Positions 1-9,330 of a DNA stretch of 64,000 nucleotides are shown here, in pieces (position 1 is the stretch's first letter; each line of letters starts with the position of its first letter). Location of the stretch: contig JAUIET010000004.1 of NCBI GenBank assembly GCA_030429735.1, positions 1 through 64,000 on the forward strand. The letters are read 5' to 3'. This stretch comes from Gammaproteobacteria bacterium (GTDB lineage: Bacteria > Pseudomonadota > Gammaproteobacteria > Pseudomonadales > JAUIET01). The translations under genes and the position numbers were made by a program. The notes below the pieces were generated by a model. It did not search any database, was not told the origin of the DNA, and saw only the letters and a program-made list of their open reading frames with translations.

Positions 1-34
1 GTGTTTTTCGTCCCTGGCTTTGTTGGTCGTCCTT

Positions 35-52
35 GTGTAGAGCCCGCTACAC
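35..52. repeat. Perfect inverted repeat at the window edge
   Basis: GTGTAG (35-40) and CTACAC (47-52) form a perfect 6-bp stem with a 6-base loop. The region 1-126 is GC-rich and open in frame 1 on the + strand up to a TAG at 124-126. No start or recognisable family is visible, so I cannot say whether this is the tail of a gene or non-coding repeat sequence. It lies downstream of the leftward TetR gene and could help end its transcript, but no T-tract follows. Confidence 0.35.
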
Positions 53-122
53 GGCGTCCTCCCGCCGCGCCAGAAACAAAAAACCCCTCGCGCTTTAAGC
101 AAGTTATTTCCGGGACAGGACA

Positions 123-791
123 CTAGCCCTGTTCGCCGCATACACTGCGAAAGCCCCCGGCCACGAAAGGAATCATATGATTGTAAGCGGCCTGAAAGTC
201 TGACGATTTGCAGGCGTTTCTGGACAGTTTGTCTATGCGGCCTGTCTGCGCGAAGGTTAGGGTCAGCGCGCCGGACAAATAGTTATAACACCAGAACAGT
301 TGTTTGTCGGTGGCGTTTGGCAGGGCTTTTCGCAAGGCTTTTATAAAGCGCTTGATCAGCTTATCAAAATGTCGAGACATCAGTTCTTTACCCCACACCG
401 GTGAGTTATTTACGTACGCCACCAGCGCGAGGTAATGTTGCCAGCCATCATCGCCGGTCTCTTGTGCCATTTCGAGCGGTCGCAAGAACGCTTCAATGAT
501 TTGTTCAACTGTCGGCCCGTCGGCCCCGGCATTTTCTTCACACAGTGTCAGGGCTTCTGCGCGATATTGATTGAGCAGCTCTGCACGGCGTACGAAAACC
601 GCTTCAAATAACTCTCGTTTGTTGCCGATGTGGTAGTTAGCCAATGCCACGTCCACGCCAGCTTCGGTGGCGATTTTGCGTAATGTCACGCCATCATAGC
701 CATGCCGGGCAAACAGCTGCTCTGCCGCATCCAGAATACGTTCTTTTTTGCTTATTCCATTCTTGGCCTGCATTGAGGTGCTTTTGGTCAC
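123..791 (-). CDS. TetR/AcrR family transcriptional regulator
   Basis: This 222-residue protein has the TetR layout: an N-terminal helix-turn-helix (roughly residues 18-62, including ERILDAAEQLFARHG and the recognition helix region ending NYHIGNKRELFEAV), then an alpha-helical ligand-binding and dimerisation domain. It is expected to be a DNA-binding repressor that responds to a small hydrophobic ligand. It is transcribed divergently from the TonB-dependent receptor. The 213-bp gap holds three ATTCAAC-N4-GTTGAA-like sites, so autoregulation and control of the receptor operon are likely. The start is either GTG at 791 or ATG at 773; neither has a clear Shine-Dalgarno sequence. The ligand cannot be deduced. 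Confidence 0.9.
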   Translation of the reverse strand: MTKSTSMQAKNGISKKERILDAAEQLFARHGYDGVTLRKIATEAGVDVALANYHIGNKRELFEAVFVRRAELLNQYRAEALTLCEENAGADGPTVEQIIEAFLRPLEMAQETGDDGWQHYLALVAYVNNSPVWGKELMSRHFDKLIKRFIKALRKALPNATDKQLFWCYNYLSGALTLTFAQTGRIDKLSRNACKSSDFQAAYNHMIPFVAGGFRSVCGEQG

Positions 792-880
792 GTGAGAGTA
801 ATGCCCAAATCAGTGTTTTTTATCATGGTACAAGATTAGTGGCTGATTCGCATGCCCATCGTGAAGCCAATAGCTGAATT

Positions 881-898
881 ATTCAACAAATGATGAAA
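881..898. promoter_or_regulatory. Imperfect operator copy, TetR gene side
   Basis: ATTCAAC (881-887), four bases, then GATGAAA (892-898) is a degenerate copy of the inverted repeat found twice further downstream. It lies closest to the tetR-type gene start, so it could mediate autoregulation. The assignment rests on similarity to the two better copies. Confidence 0.4.
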
Positions 899-924
899 TT
901 ATCGAACATATTGTCTATTAGCGG

Positions 925-954
925 TTGACTATTCAACGTTTGTTGAATTATGGT
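925..954 (+). promoter_or_regulatory. Candidate promoter of the TonB receptor with embedded operator
   Basis: TTGACT (925-930) and TATGGT (949-954) are plausible -35 and -10 boxes separated by 18 bases. The spacer contains a perfect inverted repeat, ATTCAAC (931-937), GTTT, GTTGAAT (942-948). A repressor bound there would block RNA polymerase, which fits control by the divergent TetR protein. This is inferred from position and sequence only. Confidence 0.5.
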
Positions 955-958
955 GCGA

Positions 959-976
959 ATTCAACAGTTGTTGAAA
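959..976. promoter_or_regulatory. Operator-like inverted repeat, copy 3
   Basis: ATTCAAC (959-965), AGTT, GTTGAAA (970-976) repeats the operator pattern 28 bases after the copy inside the candidate promoter. It lies about 30 bases upstream of the receptor start codon. Identical half-sites and spacing support one regulator binding both. Confidence 0.5.
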
Positions 977-1004
977 AAGTTAAATATAAGTCGGAGACCT
1001 CTGA

Positions 1005-3230
1005 ATGAAATCGCACAGCCCCCAAATAGTACTAGCAGCAGCGTTGGCTGCTTCCCCAACGCTTGGATTGGCGCAATCACTGGAAGAGGTGATAGTCACG
1101 GCCCAGAAACGTGAACAATCAATGCAAGACGTGCCTGTGGCGGTTACTGCGTACGACTCGATCAGCCTTGAACAGGCCGGGATTCAAACTATAGCCGACC
1201 TGGAGCGCAGCACACCCAACACCACGTTGCGCCCGAGTCGTGCCACAAACACCACATTAACGGCCTATATCCGCGGCATCGGGCAGAACGATCCCTTATG
1301 GGGGTTTGAGCCGGGTGTGGGCTTGTACATTGATGATGTTTACTTCGCCAGGCCGCAGGGGGCAATGCTGGACGTGTATGACGTCGAGCGGATCGAGGTA
1401 TTACGTGGTCCGCAAGGCAGCTTGTACGGTAAGAACACCATTGGCGGCGCCATCAAATACGTTACCCGGCGAATGAGTGGCGAAGCGGAGTTAGGCTTGA
1501 AAGCGACAGTCGGTTCGTATAGCCAAACCGACATAGTGGCCACCGGACAACTACCGATTGTGAGCGATGTGCTGTACATAGGCGCATCGGTGGCCTCTTT
1601 TAATCGCGATGGTTTCGGTACCAATGCGTTTACAGATACCGAGAATTACAACAAAGACATTCAGGCCGCCAGACTCAGTGTTGAGTATTCGCCCGGTGAC
1701 GACTGGTTTATCCGTCTAGCAGGTGACATCACCCAGGACGACAGCAACAATCGCACTGGCTCAAGGCTGGTACCCAGTCTGCAAACCGGCACACCGGCGG
1801 CCACCGATGTATTCGACAGCAACGGCGGGGCAGGCGCGGAGCAGGAAGTTGAGAACTCCGGCGTTAACCTGACCATTGAGTGGGATGTTAACGAGTCACT
1901 GTCAATAAAATCCATCAGTGCGTATCGGGAAGGGGAGACCAACGGGTTTATCGACTTTGATGGTACTCCAGTCAACACCTTCGATACGCCGGTGCATTAT
2001 GCGGATCATCAGTTTACTCAGGAAATTCAATTTAATTACAGCAGTGACAGATTGACTCTAGTGGGTGGTGTGTATTATCTGGATGGCACAGCCTCAGGTG
2101 AGTTCGACGTAATAGCTGGTGCGGCTTTGGGTGAACCCGCCGTTGTACCATCAGCGTCAAGAACCCCTACCTTCAACGCTGCAACGGTCGGTAGTGCAGA
2201 CACGGAAAGCTCGGCTGCTTATCTGCATGCCAGCTGGTCTATCAGCGATGCCTTGAATGTGACCCTGGGTGGCCGGTACACACGCGATGAAAAAAGTGCG
2301 TCCGTTTACAAAGCTCGCCTGTTTACCGTGGGCTCAGTACAAAACGGTGCATCGTCAACATTCGGTGGAACCGACCTGGCCGTATTGGGTTTGCAGTCAG
2401 ACTTTAGCGAAGGTGACACCTGGAACCAGTTTACGCCGAAAGTCGGTGTTGACTACAAGCTGAATGACGACACCTTACTGTATGCAAGCTACGCAGAAGG
2501 TTTCAAGTCAGGCGGTATCAACATGCGTGCGGACGTAAGCGCGTCGCCGGCGGGCTTTTCGCACGTGTTTGAGCCTGAAGAGGCGCAGAGCTACGAGCTG
2601 GGCATAAAAACCGAGTTGTGGGACAACCGTGTGCGTATTAACGCGGCCGCGTTTCACACCGATTATGAGAGTGTACAGGTGACAACGACCGTGCTGGTGG
2701 GCACCAACTTCGTGCCGGCTGTCAACACTGACAATGAGCAGTCAATTGATGGTCTGGAATTTGAATTAACGGCGCAGCTAAGCGATTCCCTGTCTGCGCT
2801 GTTCAATTTTGGCTACATTGATGCGCAATGGGATCGATTTGTAACCGCGGGTGTCGACCTGGCCAGCAACACAACGATATCCAATGTGCCGGAAACAGCG
2901 GGCATGTTTGCACTGAACTATGCGGGCGATCTAGGCGGTCGAGGACGATTCGTTCTGAATGGCAGCGTATCTTTCACCGACGACATTGCGGTGGAAGTCA
3001 ACACGCCCAATCAGTTGATTGATGCGGATAGCTATACGCTGATAAACATCGATGCCGTTTGGTATTCGGCAAACGAGCAATGGACAGTGGGCCTGCACGC
3101 GAAAAACCTCGGTGACGAAGAATACCGGGTAGCTGGCTACAACTTCCCGAACTTTTTGGGTGATGACAGTATCCTGGGCTTTTACGGTGATCCTCGAACC
3201 GTCAGCTTATCTGTGGGATACACGTTCTGA
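1005..3230 (+). CDS. TonB-dependent outer-membrane receptor
   Basis: This 741-residue protein has a signal peptide (about 1-23, ending GLAQ) followed by a TonB-box-like EEVIVTAQ. A plug domain spans roughly residues 40-150, with the conserved VERIEVLRGPQGSLYGKNTIGG segment broken here only by its length. A 22-strand beta-barrel region ends in the terminal YTF expected of outer-membrane proteins. Such receptors import siderophores, vitamins, glycans or hydrophobic compounds using TonB energy. GGAG at 993-996 is a suitable ribosome binding site. The downstream acyl-CoA ligase and hydrolase suggest uptake of a carboxylic acid or ester, but the substrate cannot be read from sequence. The gene is followed by a strong terminator, so it may be transcribed alone. 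Confidence 0.95.
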   Translation: MKSHSPQIVLAAALAASPTLGLAQSLEEVIVTAQKREQSMQDVPVAVTAYDSISLEQAGIQTIADLERSTPNTTLRPSRATNTTLTAYIRGIGQNDPLWGFEPGVGLYIDDVYFARPQGAMLDVYDVERIEVLRGPQGSLYGKNTIGGAIKYVTRRMSGEAELGLKATVGSYSQTDIVATGQLPIVSDVLYIGASVASFNRDGFGTNAFTDTENYNKDIQAARLSVEYSPGDDWFIRLAGDITQDDSNNRTGSRLVPSLQTGTPAATDVFDSNGGAGAEQEVENSGVNLTIEWDVNESLSIKSISAYREGETNGFIDFDGTPVNTFDTPVHYADHQFTQEIQFNYSSDRLTLVGGVYYLDGTASGEFDVIAGAALGEPAVVPSASRTPTFNAATVGSADTESSAAYLHASWSISDALNVTLGGRYTRDEKSASVYKARLFTVGSVQNGASSTFGGTDLAVLGLQSDFSEGDTWNQFTPKVGVDYKLNDDTLLYASYAEGFKSGGINMRADVSASPAGFSHVFEPEEAQSYELGIKTELWDNRVRINAAAFHTDYESVQVTTTVLVGTNFVPAVNTDNEQSIDGLEFELTAQLSDSLSALFNFGYIDAQWDRFVTAGVDLASNTTISNVPETAGMFALNYAGDLGGRGRFVLNGSVSFTDDIAVEVNTPNQLIDADSYTLINIDAVWYSANEQWTVGLHAKNLGDEEYRVAGYNFPNFLGDDSILGFYGDPRTVSLSVGYTF

Positions 3231-3243
3231 AACCCGCTTGTGC

Positions 3244-3328
3244 GATCGGTCTGCTGTGCTGATCTGATCTGGGCTTGCTTTAGCTGACTTTGGCGCCGGC
3301 GGCCCGACACAGAGACCGATCTTTTTTT
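3244..3328 (+). terminator. Rho-independent terminator with a long loop
   Basis: GATCGGTCT-G-CTGTG (3244-3258) pairs with CACAGAGACCGATC (3308-3321) to give a 14-bp stem with one bulged G. Seven T residues follow at 3322-3328. The 49-base loop is long and GC-rich. The structure lies 14 bases after the TonB receptor stop codon and before the acyl-CoA ligase ribosome binding site. Confidence 0.7.
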
Positions 3329-3368
3329 ACCCGGACCCCCATGTTCTGCCAATTCTGGAGGAATAGCG

Positions 3369-4949
3369 ATGGCTGCGTATTTTGACAGCCCGGCACCGCT
3401 GCTGCCGGAGATTATTGCCTTGCATGGAAAATGGCGAGCGCACAAGCCAGCAGTCATCAGCGAGGATGAGCAGCTGAGCTGGCTGCAGTTTACGCAGCGC
3501 ACGGCACAGCTCGCCAATGCTCTGGTTGCCGCCGGCTGCAAGCCCGGTGACCGGGTAGCAGTGCTGATGTCCAACCGCATTGAAACGGTAGAGGTTCTGT
3601 TCGGTATCATGGCGTCGGGGTGCGTGTCAGTGCCGATCAATCTGTCGGTAACCAATGCTGCGATCATTGGGATGCTGGAGGACAGCGGTGCAAGCGTACT
3701 GTTTGTCAGTGATGATCAGCAGGAACGATTGCTCGCTGAAAAGCAATCACTTCCGGCCTGTGTGACGTTGATTGTATGCGCCAGCAGTGCCAATACTGAA
3801 TCGGAGGCTCAGCCTGACTGGCTGCAGTACCACTCTTTCCGAGACGCGCAGCCCAATCACGCACCGAATGTCATCATCCAGCCGGATGATCTGCTTAATA
3901 TCATCTACAGCTCGGGCACAACAGGGCTGCCCAAGGGCATTGCTCACAGCCATCGTGGACGACGAGACTGGGCCTATGACCTGGCCATTGCCTTGCGCTA
4001 TCACGGCAGTGCGCGAACCTTGCTAACGCTTGGTCTATATTCCAATATTTCCTGGGTTGCCATGCTCTGCACCGTGCTGGCCGGTGGCACCCTGGTTGTA
4101 CACAGGCAATTTGATGCGGGTAAATTTCTGGAAACCGTTGAGCAGCAACAAATCACGCACACTGCGATGGTGCCGATACAGTTCCAGCGAGTAGTGGAGC
4201 ATCCGGACTGTGGGCAGACAGACTTGTCATCGATGCACGCCATGATGAGTTGTGGTTCGCCACTTTTCGCTGATCTGAAGAAACGCATTTTCAAGGTGTT
4301 TCCCTGCGGAATCATAGAACTTTACGGCTTGACCGAGGGCATCATAACGACGCTGGAGCCGGAGGAGGCAGAAGGCCGGTGGCAATCGGTGGGTAAACCC
4401 TTAGTAGGCACAGATATTCGTATCATTGGCAGCGACGACAAAGAAATGCCCATTGGTGAATCCGGTGAAATCGTATCTCGCGGACGTATTACCATGCCTG
4501 GCTACTACAACCGTGAGCAGTCTACCAAGGATGCGTGCTGGCTGGATGACGAAGGTCAGCGATGGCTGCGCTCGGGTGATATTGGCGTGCTTGATGAGCA
4601 GGGCTTTTTGAGTGTTGTTGATCGCAAGAAAGACATGATTGTCAGCGGTGGGCAGAATATCTATCCGCAAGACATAGAAGCCGTTGTGCAGAGCCACGTG
4701 GCAGTCAGCGAAGTAGCTGTTATTGGTGTCAGCAGTCGAACGTGGGGTGAAACACCATTGGCGCTTGTGGTTCCCGCCAGTTCGAATGAACTGTCTGAAT
4801 CGGAATTATTAAGCTGGAGCAATTCCCAATTGGGTAAGCAGCAGCGCCTGACAGCTGTACGGTACATTACCGAGCTGCCAAGAAACCCCAATGGTAAGAT
4901 ACTGAAGCGCGAGCTGCGGGCACGCTTTGCCGAGCAAGAATTTGAATAG
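3369..4949 (+). CDS. AMP-dependent acyl-CoA synthetase/ligase
   Basis: This 526-residue member of the ANL superfamily should activate a carboxylic acid to its acyl-CoA through an acyl-adenylate. The P-loop-like motif IIYSSGTTGLPKG lies near residue 178. The YGLTE motif, the LRSGDIG motif and the C-terminal RNPNGKILKREL segment with the catalytic lysine are all present. The start is supported by GGAGGAA six bases upstream. The alpha/beta hydrolase follows after 9 bases, so the two are probably co-transcribed. Together they could hydrolyse an ester and activate the released acid. The chain length or ring type of the acid is not determinable. Confidence 0.93.
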   Translation: MAAYFDSPAPLLPEIIALHGKWRAHKPAVISEDEQLSWLQFTQRTAQLANALVAAGCKPGDRVAVLMSNRIETVEVLFGIMASGCVSVPINLSVTNAAIIGMLEDSGASVLFVSDDQQERLLAEKQSLPACVTLIVCASSANTESEAQPDWLQYHSFRDAQPNHAPNVIIQPDDLLNIIYSSGTTGLPKGIAHSHRGRRDWAYDLAIALRYHGSARTLLTLGLYSNISWVAMLCTVLAGGTLVVHRQFDAGKFLETVEQQQITHTAMVPIQFQRVVEHPDCGQTDLSSMHAMMSCGSPLFADLKKRIFKVFPCGIIELYGLTEGIITTLEPEEAEGRWQSVGKPLVGTDIRIIGSDDKEMPIGESGEIVSRGRITMPGYYNREQSTKDACWLDDEGQRWLRSGDIGVLDEQGFLSVVDRKKDMIVSGGQNIYPQDIEAVVQSHVAVSEVAVIGVSSRTWGETPLALVVPASSNELSESELLSWSNSQLGKQQRLTAVRYITELPRNPNGKILKRELRARFAEQEFE

Positions 4950-4958
4950 GTAAACGTA

Positions 4959-5846
4959 ATGACAACGGAAACTGCGCAACCATTTGAAGATGTCTGGTAC
5001 CAGAGCAAGGATGGTTTAAAGCTGTATGCGAGACACTACCGGTGTACTGGCGTGCAGCGCGCTTCCATCCTGTGTATGCACGGTTTAACCCGCAATTCAG
5101 CTGATTTCAGCGAGTTATGCGAACGATTGCGATCAGATTATGAATTGATAGTGGCCGACCAACGCGGCCGTGGCCGTTCCGAGTACGACTCCGACCAGGC
5201 GAACTATCAGCCACTGGTCTATGTTCAGGATATGTTCGTTTTATTAGACGAATTAGGTATTGAATCAGCCATTCTTATTGGCACTTCAATGGGTGGATTG
5301 ATGGCTATGACAATGGCCAGCATGCAGGCTGAACGCGTTTGTGCGATGGTTCTGAATGATATCGGCCCCGAAGTTGACCCTGCCGGCCTGCAACGCATTA
5401 TGTCCTACGCTGGCAAAGTATCCGGTGTGAGCAGCTGGAGTGAAGCGGCACAGCAAACTGAAGCGGTTAACAGCATTGCATTTCCAGATTACGGCAGTGC
5501 CGATTGGCAGAAGTTCGCACGCAAACTGTACGTTGAAGACGCCAATGGCGTGCCGCAACTGGCGTACGACCCCGCGATTGCGCAGGCTATAGACAATAAC
5601 GCCACCGCCGCGGTACCGGTTGATTTATGGCCCATGTTTGAAGCACTTGGCGGCATTCCCACCCTGGTTATCAGGGGCGCTACATCCGATATTCTAAGTG
5701 CTGATTGCGTGGCACGAATGCGCAGTTGCCACCCTCTGCTCAGCGCCGTGGAAGTGCCCGGTCGTGGTCATGCCCCCATGCTTGATGAACCCGAAGCCGA
5801 GTCAGCATTGAATGACTTTTTGGCTGGGCTGGACAATAGGGGCTAA
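4959..5846 (+). CDS. Alpha/beta hydrolase
   Basis: This 295-residue cytoplasmic protein has the alpha/beta-hydrolase fold. The oxyanion region reads CMHGLTRNS (about residues 45-53), the nucleophile elbow is GTSMGG with Ser as nucleophile, and the C-terminal catalytic His is in GRGHAPM. A likely acid residue is in the TSDILSAD segment. Members hydrolyse esters, lactones, epoxides or C-C bonds. It follows the acyl-CoA ligase after 9 bases with only a weak ribosome binding site, suggesting translational coupling. The stop codon overlaps that of the convergent methyltransferase by 4 bases. Confidence 0.9.
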   Translation: MTTETAQPFEDVWYQSKDGLKLYARHYRCTGVQRASILCMHGLTRNSADFSELCERLRSDYELIVADQRGRGRSEYDSDQANYQPLVYVQDMFVLLDELGIESAILIGTSMGGLMAMTMASMQAERVCAMVLNDIGPEVDPAGLQRIMSYAGKVSGVSSWSEAAQQTEAVNSIAFPDYGSADWQKFARKLYVEDANGVPQLAYDPAIAQAIDNNATAAVPVDLWPMFEALGGIPTLVIRGATSDILSADCVARMRSCHPLLSAVEVPGRGHAPMLDEPEAESALNDFLAGLDNRG

Positions 5847-6457
5847 TCGGCGTAACCCCAGTAGGTAAAGCCAGCTACCTTCGGGGTAGATGGCATATAC
5901 ATTGAATCCATTTCCTTGATGTTAAAACCACCTTCGCGCAGCATCGCTGGAATATCACGGTTCAAATGGCAACCTCCTGCCAATTTCCCCCAGGTTGAAT
6001 TGATTCTATTCTGCCAGCGCTGTACCTTGCTGTCTGGCGCTTTACCGTGTTCGCTGAACAATAACTTGCCGCCAGGTTTCAGTACGCGACGCATTTGTTG
6101 TACGGCCTTTGCGTAGTCTGGGATTGTGCATAGCGTATACGTTAGAACCACGGTATCAACGCTGTCGTCGTCTAATGGAATTTCCTCGCCAGGCAAGCCC
6201 AGCCATTCGAGCTCAAACGGTGCGGCTGCTACGGCGTCGCTGGCTTTCACGCGCATTCCCTCAGAGGGTTCCAAGCCCCATACCTTCTCGACTTTGGCAG
6301 GGTCATAGAACGGTATATTGATACCGGAGCCCATGCCGATTTCCAGAATTCGCCCTTCCGCATGTGGCACCACCTTCTGTCTTTGCTTAAGAATGGGTTT
6401 GGTGCCGCACGCAAGATGGATGACGTGCGGTAATAAGTATCGATCGTAAATGCCCAT
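5843..6457 (-). CDS. Class I SAM-dependent methyltransferase
   Basis: This 204-residue protein carries the Rossmann-type SAM-binding motif ILEIGMGSGIN, a motif II-like DTVVLTYTLC, and a post-motif GGKLLFSEHG. It belongs to the UbiE/COQ5-like group of Methyltransf_11 enzymes. The ATG at 6457 is chosen over an upstream one at 6478 because AGGAGA lies seven bases before it and homologues begin near GIYDRYLLP. The acceptor is unknown; small molecules, lipids or quinones are possible. It is convergent with the hydrolase gene and stands alone. Confidence 0.88.
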   Translation of the reverse strand: MGIYDRYLLPHVIHLACGTKPILKQRQKVVPHAEGRILEIGMGSGINIPFYDPAKVEKVWGLEPSEGMRVKASDAVAAAPFELEWLGLPGEEIPLDDDSVDTVVLTYTLCTIPDYAKAVQQMRRVLKPGGKLLFSEHGKAPDSKVQRWQNRINSTWGKLAGGCHLNRDIPAMLREGGFNIKEMDSMYMPSTPKVAGFTYWGYAD

Positions 6458-6513
6458 AAGAATCTCCTGTTGCCGCAATCATAACGTGATTAAGATCACC
6501 GTGCAGCCAGAGC

Positions 6514-7836
6514 TCAGTGCGTATTATTGTCCAGCACCGTGCTCAGTTTAAAAAGAATCAGCCCGCCGGCGATCAGCGCTGCCGAGAACGCGGCTTCCTG
6601 AGGGCGAGCGAATGCCGCAAATACAATGGTCCATGCGGTAATAGCCAGGAAAATCACCGCCGGCACTGGAAAAAATGGCATGGCGTACGTGGTTGATTTA
6701 CCAGCCAATCTGCGGCGCAAGATGAATACGCAAGAAACAGTGAGAAATGAATTGATCGCCAGGGTCAGCCCCGCAAACACCAGAATGGATTCGAAACTCG
6801 CTGTTATTACCAACACTAAGGCCATACCGCCCTGGAAGTAGACCGCATAATCGGGCACGCCACTGGTATTTTCATGAGCGAACAATTTAAATAGCCGGAA
6901 GTCCTGACCGATCACTTGCAATACCCTGGGCCCGGCTATAGTCATTGCACTGACCGTTGACACCAGCAGCAGGGCGAGAACAACTCCTGTCAATTGTCCG
7001 CCACTTGGACCAAATGCCGCTGCAGCTGCTATATAGGCGATTTCGATTTGCCCCTGCATCGCTTCCATGGGAGCTACTCTGAGAAAAACGTAATTGAGTG
7101 CCACATACAGCAGGCTGACAATTGCAGTTCCAGCAATCAATGTGATGGGCAAATTGCGCTGCGGGTTCTCTATCTCGCCGCTGAGATACGTTGCTGCATT
7201 CCAACCTGTGTAAGCGTAGCTCACGTAAATAAGCGATACGGCGAATGCCGCAGTCCCTAGAGTGGCCATGTCATCTTTGTGTGGCATCAGGCGAATGGTT
7301 TGCAATTCAGGGCTGAGCACCAGCGCGGCAACACAGAACACCACAATCAGTGCGATCTTGATCAAGGTAAACACCTGCTGGGTGAAGGCACTGCCAGAAC
7401 GACTTCGGGCATGAACCACCGTCATGATCACTACCAGACTTGCCGCAGTAAGACTGGTAAGTAATGTGTTCTTTACGCCCAGAGAGGGCAGCAGGTAACT
7501 CGCGAAGGTAATTGCGCTGAGGGCGACGGGTGCGGCGAAGCCAATGCTGAGAGATATCCAGCCAGAAACAAAGCCCGCAGCCGGGTGCACGAGACGACCC
7601 AGAAAATTGTATTCACCCCCCGACCTCGGCAGTGCAGCTCCCAACTCTGCGTAGCTCATTGCGCCGCATAAGGCATTAACGCCACCCAAAACCCACAACA
7701 AAAGAATGACAAAGCCGCTGCTGATATCCAGCAACTGGAAACCAAGGCTGGTAAATACGCCAGTGCCAATCATGTTGGCAACAATCACCGCTGTGCTGGT
7801 TCTAAGACTGAACCTGGGAGCCAGGCTGATGCTCAT
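6514..7836 (-). CDS. APC-family amino acid permease
   Basis: This 440-residue inner-membrane protein has about 12 hydrophobic segments. The first helix carries the family signature NMIGTGVFTSLG, followed by the conserved YAELGAALPRSGGEYNFL. It should import an amino acid or amine by proton symport or exchange. I place the start at ATG 7836, only 4 bases after the stop of the rhlE-type gene, because the upstream in-frame extension lies inside the helicase gene and is not hydrophobic. It probably shares a transcript with the helicase. The substrate is unknown. Confidence 0.9.
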   Translation of the reverse strand: MSISLAPRFSLRTSTAVIVANMIGTGVFTSLGFQLLDISSGFVILLLWVLGGVNALCGAMSYAELGAALPRSGGEYNFLGRLVHPAAGFVSGWISLSIGFAAPVALSAITFASYLLPSLGVKNTLLTSLTAASLVVIMTVVHARSRSGSAFTQQVFTLIKIALIVVFCVAALVLSPELQTIRLMPHKDDMATLGTAAFAVSLIYVSYAYTGWNAATYLSGEIENPQRNLPITLIAGTAIVSLLYVALNYVFLRVAPMEAMQGQIEIAYIAAAAAFGPSGGQLTGVVLALLLVSTVSAMTIAGPRVLQVIGQDFRLFKLFAHENTSGVPDYAVYFQGGMALVLVITASFESILVFAGLTLAINSFLTVSCVFILRRRLAGKSTTYAMPFFPVPAVIFLAITAWTIVFAAFARPQEAAFSAALIAGGLILFKLSTVLDNNTH

Positions 7837-7840
7837 CGTA

Positions 7841-9097
7841 TTAGTCGACCGGTTTGCGCCGCTTGCGATTCTGGTTGCGTTTCTGGTTTGGGTTGGCGGT
7901 GCGCTGCGGTTTAGCCGGCGTGCGCAAGGGTTTGCTGGGCAATGGCCGAGTTGGTTCAAAGCCAGTCACAACTTCGCGTGGCAGCTGCTGTTTGATCAGC
8001 CGCTCAATGTCGATGAGTTGCTTCACTTCATCCTCACTGACCAGTGAAATTGCCTCGCCCTCCATACCCGCACGGCCGGTTCTTCCTATTCGGTGTACGT
8101 AGTCTTCTGCAACATTTGGCAAATCAAAATTTACTACTTGCGGTAGTTGATTAATATCCAGGCCTCGCGCTGCAATATCTGTTGCCACCAGCACTTTTGT
8201 ACTGCCGTCTTTGAAACCCGCTAGCGCCCTGGTGCGCGCGCCCTGGCTTTTGTTTCCGTGAATTGCCGCTGCGTTGATACCAAACGCATCAAGTTGTTTG
8301 GTCAGCTTGTTTGCGCCATGTTTTGTCCGTGAAAACACCAGCACCTGTCGCCAGTTGTTGTCGACGATCAGATTACACAGTAGTTCTGATTTGCGTTTCT
8401 TGTCCACCGGATGCAGCCATTGCTTGACCGTGGTTGCCGCGGCATTGCGTGGGCTGACAGCAATTTCCACCGGATTGTTCAAAAAGCCGCGTGCAAGTTT
8501 CCGAATAGGTTCGGAAAACGTTGCTGAGAACAACAGGCTTTGTCGCCGTTTGGGTAGCAGGGCCAGTATGCGGCGAATGTCATGAATAAACCCCATGTCC
8601 AGCATGCGGTCTGCTTCGTCCAGAACCAGAATTTCCAGCTCGGAAAATTTCACGGCGTTTTGGCTGTACAAGTCCAGCAAACGTCCTGGAGTGGCAACCA
8701 ATACGTCGCTGCCACCGCGCAGGCGCTGCATTTGAGGGTTGATTTTCACCCCTCCAAATACCACGTTTGAACGCAGTCCCATATGGCTGCCATAGGTCGC
8801 CACACTTGCTTGTACCTGCGCGGCAAGTTCTCTGGTGGGTGTTAATACCAGGGTGCGTACATTATTTGATCGTGCCGGCTGACCGTTCGCCAGCAGCGTC
8901 AGTATCGGCAGTGTAAAGCCGGCCGTCTTGCCAGTGCCGGTTTGGGCAGCGGCCATCAAATCGTCGCCATTCAGCACGATGGGAATTGCTTGCGCCTGTA
9001 TGGGCGTGGGTTCCGTATAGCCCTTTTCGTGTAAGGCTTTGAGAATAGGTTCGGGCAGGCCTAAGTCATCGAAGGTCAGCGCAGTAGTATCAGACAT
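7841..9097 (-). CDS. rhlE: DEAD-box ATP-dependent RNA helicase, RhlE type
   Basis: This 418-residue protein carries the full DEAD-box motif set: a Q motif ([11 protein letters not shown]), motif I AQTGTGKT, motif Ia PTRELAAQ, motif II DEAD, motif III FSAT, and motif [13 protein letters not shown] short, very basic C-terminal tail (KPLRTP to RKRRKPVD) probably binds RNA. Such helicases remodel RNA in ribosome assembly and mRNA decay, often in the cold. The start is the ATG at 9097. The permease gene follows after 4 bases. The symbol is based on length and tail type; the SrmB or DbpA types are less likely. Confidence 0.92.
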   Translation of the reverse strand: MSDTTALTFDDLGLPEPILKALHEKGYTEPTPIQAQAIPIVLNGDDLMAAAQTGTGKTAGFTLPILTLLANGQPARSNNVRTLVLTPTRELAAQVQASVATYGSHMGLRSNVVFGGVKINPQMQRLRGGSDVLVATPGRLLDLYSQNAVKFSELEILVLDEADRMLDMGFIHDIRRILALLPKRRQSLLFSATFSEPIRKLARGFLNNPVEIAVSPRNAAATTVKQWLHPVDKKRKSELLCNLIVDNNWRQVLVFSRTKHGANKLTKQLDAFGINAAAIHGNKSQGARTRALAGFKDGSTKVLVATDIAARGLDINQLPQVVNFDLPNVAEDYVHRIGRTGRAGMEGEAISLVSEDEVKQLIDIERLIKQQLPREVVTGFEPTRPLPSKPLRTPAKPQRTANPNQKRNQNRKRRKPVD

Positions 9098-9330
9098 TAA
9101 AGATCACAGGTGAGATTTACGGAATGCCGGTGAGATTCGCCATTCACGGAGCGAGCGGAGCATACAGTAAACGGAAGTTAAGTGCCATCAAAGGACAAGG
9201 TCCGGCCATATTCATGAAGGTCAGAGTAGTGCTGAAACAGTGCAAATTTTGAGCGAATAACACGCCGCGGGCTAATGTAATGCGGGCTGCGGCCGATATA
9301 CCAAGCAGAAGTACAGTTCAGCGGTGGTCT

